A stretch of DNA of 64,000 nt from Staphylococcus agnetis (GTDB lineage: Bacteria > Bacillota > Bacilli > Staphylococcales > Staphylococcaceae). Below the pieces are notes generated by a model. It had not been told where the DNA came from, searched no databases, and was given only the letters and a program-made list of their open reading frames with translations. This document shows positions 63,381 through 64,000 of the stretch, piece after piece; position 1 is the stretch's first letter, and the number at the start of each line of letters is the position of its first letter. The DNA lies in assembly GCF_002901865.1 (NCBI RefSeq), contig NZ_PPQF01000008.1, forward strand, positions 48,615 through 112,614, read 5' to 3'. A program made the position numbers and the translations under genes.

Positions 63381-63859
63381 GTGAATTAACACCCAGACAA
63401 GTCCGTTTCGTGAATGAGTATATTAAGACACTAAACATCACGCAAAGCGCTATAAAGGCAGGATATGCGCCAAATTCAGCGCATGTGACGGGAAGTAGAT
63501 TATTACGTAATGAAAAGGTCGATGAATACATCAAAAGTCAACAGGACAAAGTAATGGACGACAGTATTTTAACTGCTAAAGAGCTATTACATCTTTTAAC
63601 CAATGCGGCAGTTGGTGATGAGACTGAAACAAAAGAAGTGGTGGTAAAACGAAGTTCATTTGAAAAGAACCCAGACACTGGACGTATGAACCTCGTTTAT
63701 AATGAACATGTAGAGCTTATCGAAGTGCCAATCAAGCCAAGTGATCGTTTAAAAGCAAGGGATATGTTAGGTAAATACCACAGCTTGTTTACAGATAAAT
63801 TAGATGTGAGTCTTGTGACACCAGAATTTGTTGATGATATATCATCTGTTGATAGTTAA
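63377..63859 (+). CDS. terS: Terminase small subunit TerS
   Basis: This 160-residue protein has the terminase-2/P27-like N-terminus ELTPRQVRFVNEYIKTLNITQSAIKAGYAPNSAHVTGSRLLRNEKVDEYI, with a helix-turn-helix that recognises the pac site, then KPSDRLKARDMLGKYHSLFTDKLDV. In SaPIs TerS directs packaging of island DNA into helper-phage particles with the phage large subunit. It overlaps the preceding gene by 4 bp. Downstream sequence to the window end has no gene start I can support. Confidence 0.92.
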   Translation: MSELTPRQVRFVNEYIKTLNITQSAIKAGYAPNSAHVTGSRLLRNEKVDEYIKSQQDKVMDDSILTAKELLHLLTNAAVGDETETKEVVVKRSSFEKNPDTGRMNLVYNEHVELIEVPIKPSDRLKARDMLGKYHSLFTDKLDVSLVTPEFVDDISSVDS

Positions 63860-64000
63860 AAATACTTAATATTAGTGATTTTAATGATATGATGGAAAAT
63901 TACTAATAAAGTCTATTGTAAATGTTTATACAATATCATAGTATAAATGAGCGACCCTTTATTTGTAATATTATGCAACTTTGTAAGTAGTGCTTTAGAG

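Noticed and set aside
63860..64000. Possible start of a further island gene after terS
   Set aside because: The sequence is AT-rich with a weak promoter-like stretch, but no start codon with a ribosome site and open frame reaches the window end.

Overview
The window is a piece of a Staphylococcus chromosome, most likely a coagulase-variable or non-aureus species. The evidence is gene order and gene content. metI-metC-metF-metE next to parB, mscS, DUF951, ychF and rpsF-ssb-rpsR, then ahpC/ahpF next to nfrA and tcyP, then xpt-pbuX-guaB-guaA followed by a phage-inducible island, is the S. aureus-type backbone. However, urease accessory genes, a ChrA transporter, a glycerate kinase/transporter/two-component cluster and bioB are placed differently from S. 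aureus. The species cannot be fixed from the sequence alone.

Layout. 1-13 kb: partial MarR regulator; lytM with a WalR-type box; a small acetyltransferase; a beta-helix-like protein; DUF5996 and YceI proteins; a CstA-family transporter with a CcpA (cre) site; ureE-ureF-ureG-ureD without ureABC beside them; a membrane-anchored repeat protein; a LysE exporter; two DUF3923-like small membrane proteins. 13-20.7 kb: methionine operon (metI, metC, bifunctional metF, metE, plus a cyclase-family hydrolase) behind a methionine T-box. 20.8-28 kb: parB, mscS, DUF951, ychF, a frameshifted NAD(P)-binding protein, rpsF-ssb-rpsR with an S6:S18-type leader, and a CPBP protease. 28-38 kb: padR-chrA; a five-gene run of glycerate kinase, SLC13 transporter, response regulator, sensor kinase and PepSY protein; bioB under a BirA-type operator; a secreted DUF1002 protein; an ECF S-component-like protein. 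38-47.4 kb: ahpF and ahpC (PerR-type boxes), a hydratase, nfrA, tcyP, thiO under a TPP riboswitch, a coiled-coil DNA-binding-type protein, a GNAT and a stress protein. 47.4-52.9 kb: guanine-riboswitch-controlled xpt-pbuX-guaB-guaA.

52.9 kb to the end is a staphylococcal pathogenicity island (SaPI/PICI), inserted at the 3' end of guaA and running off the window. It has leftward int and stl-like repressor genes, a rightward cro-like regulator, an Xis/AlpA-like protein, small proteins, a primase, a Rep helicase, an iteron-flanked origin, a GNAT protein, a non-coding region of about 830 bp with paired 11-bp repeats, and a LexA-box-controlled packaging operon ending in terS. No toxin or resistance gene is visible in the part seen.

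The most unusual signals are these: (1) a family of at least four intergenic repeats whose helices show compensatory base changes, so they probably fold as RNA; (2) the array of 11-bp doublets in the island; (3) palindromic 7-3-7 operators around the island's regulatory switch, with a 17-bp direct repeat flanking that module; (4) urease accessory genes separated from the structural genes; (5) a structured insertion between ahpC and ahpF; (6) a small open frame lodged between the guanine aptamer and its terminator.
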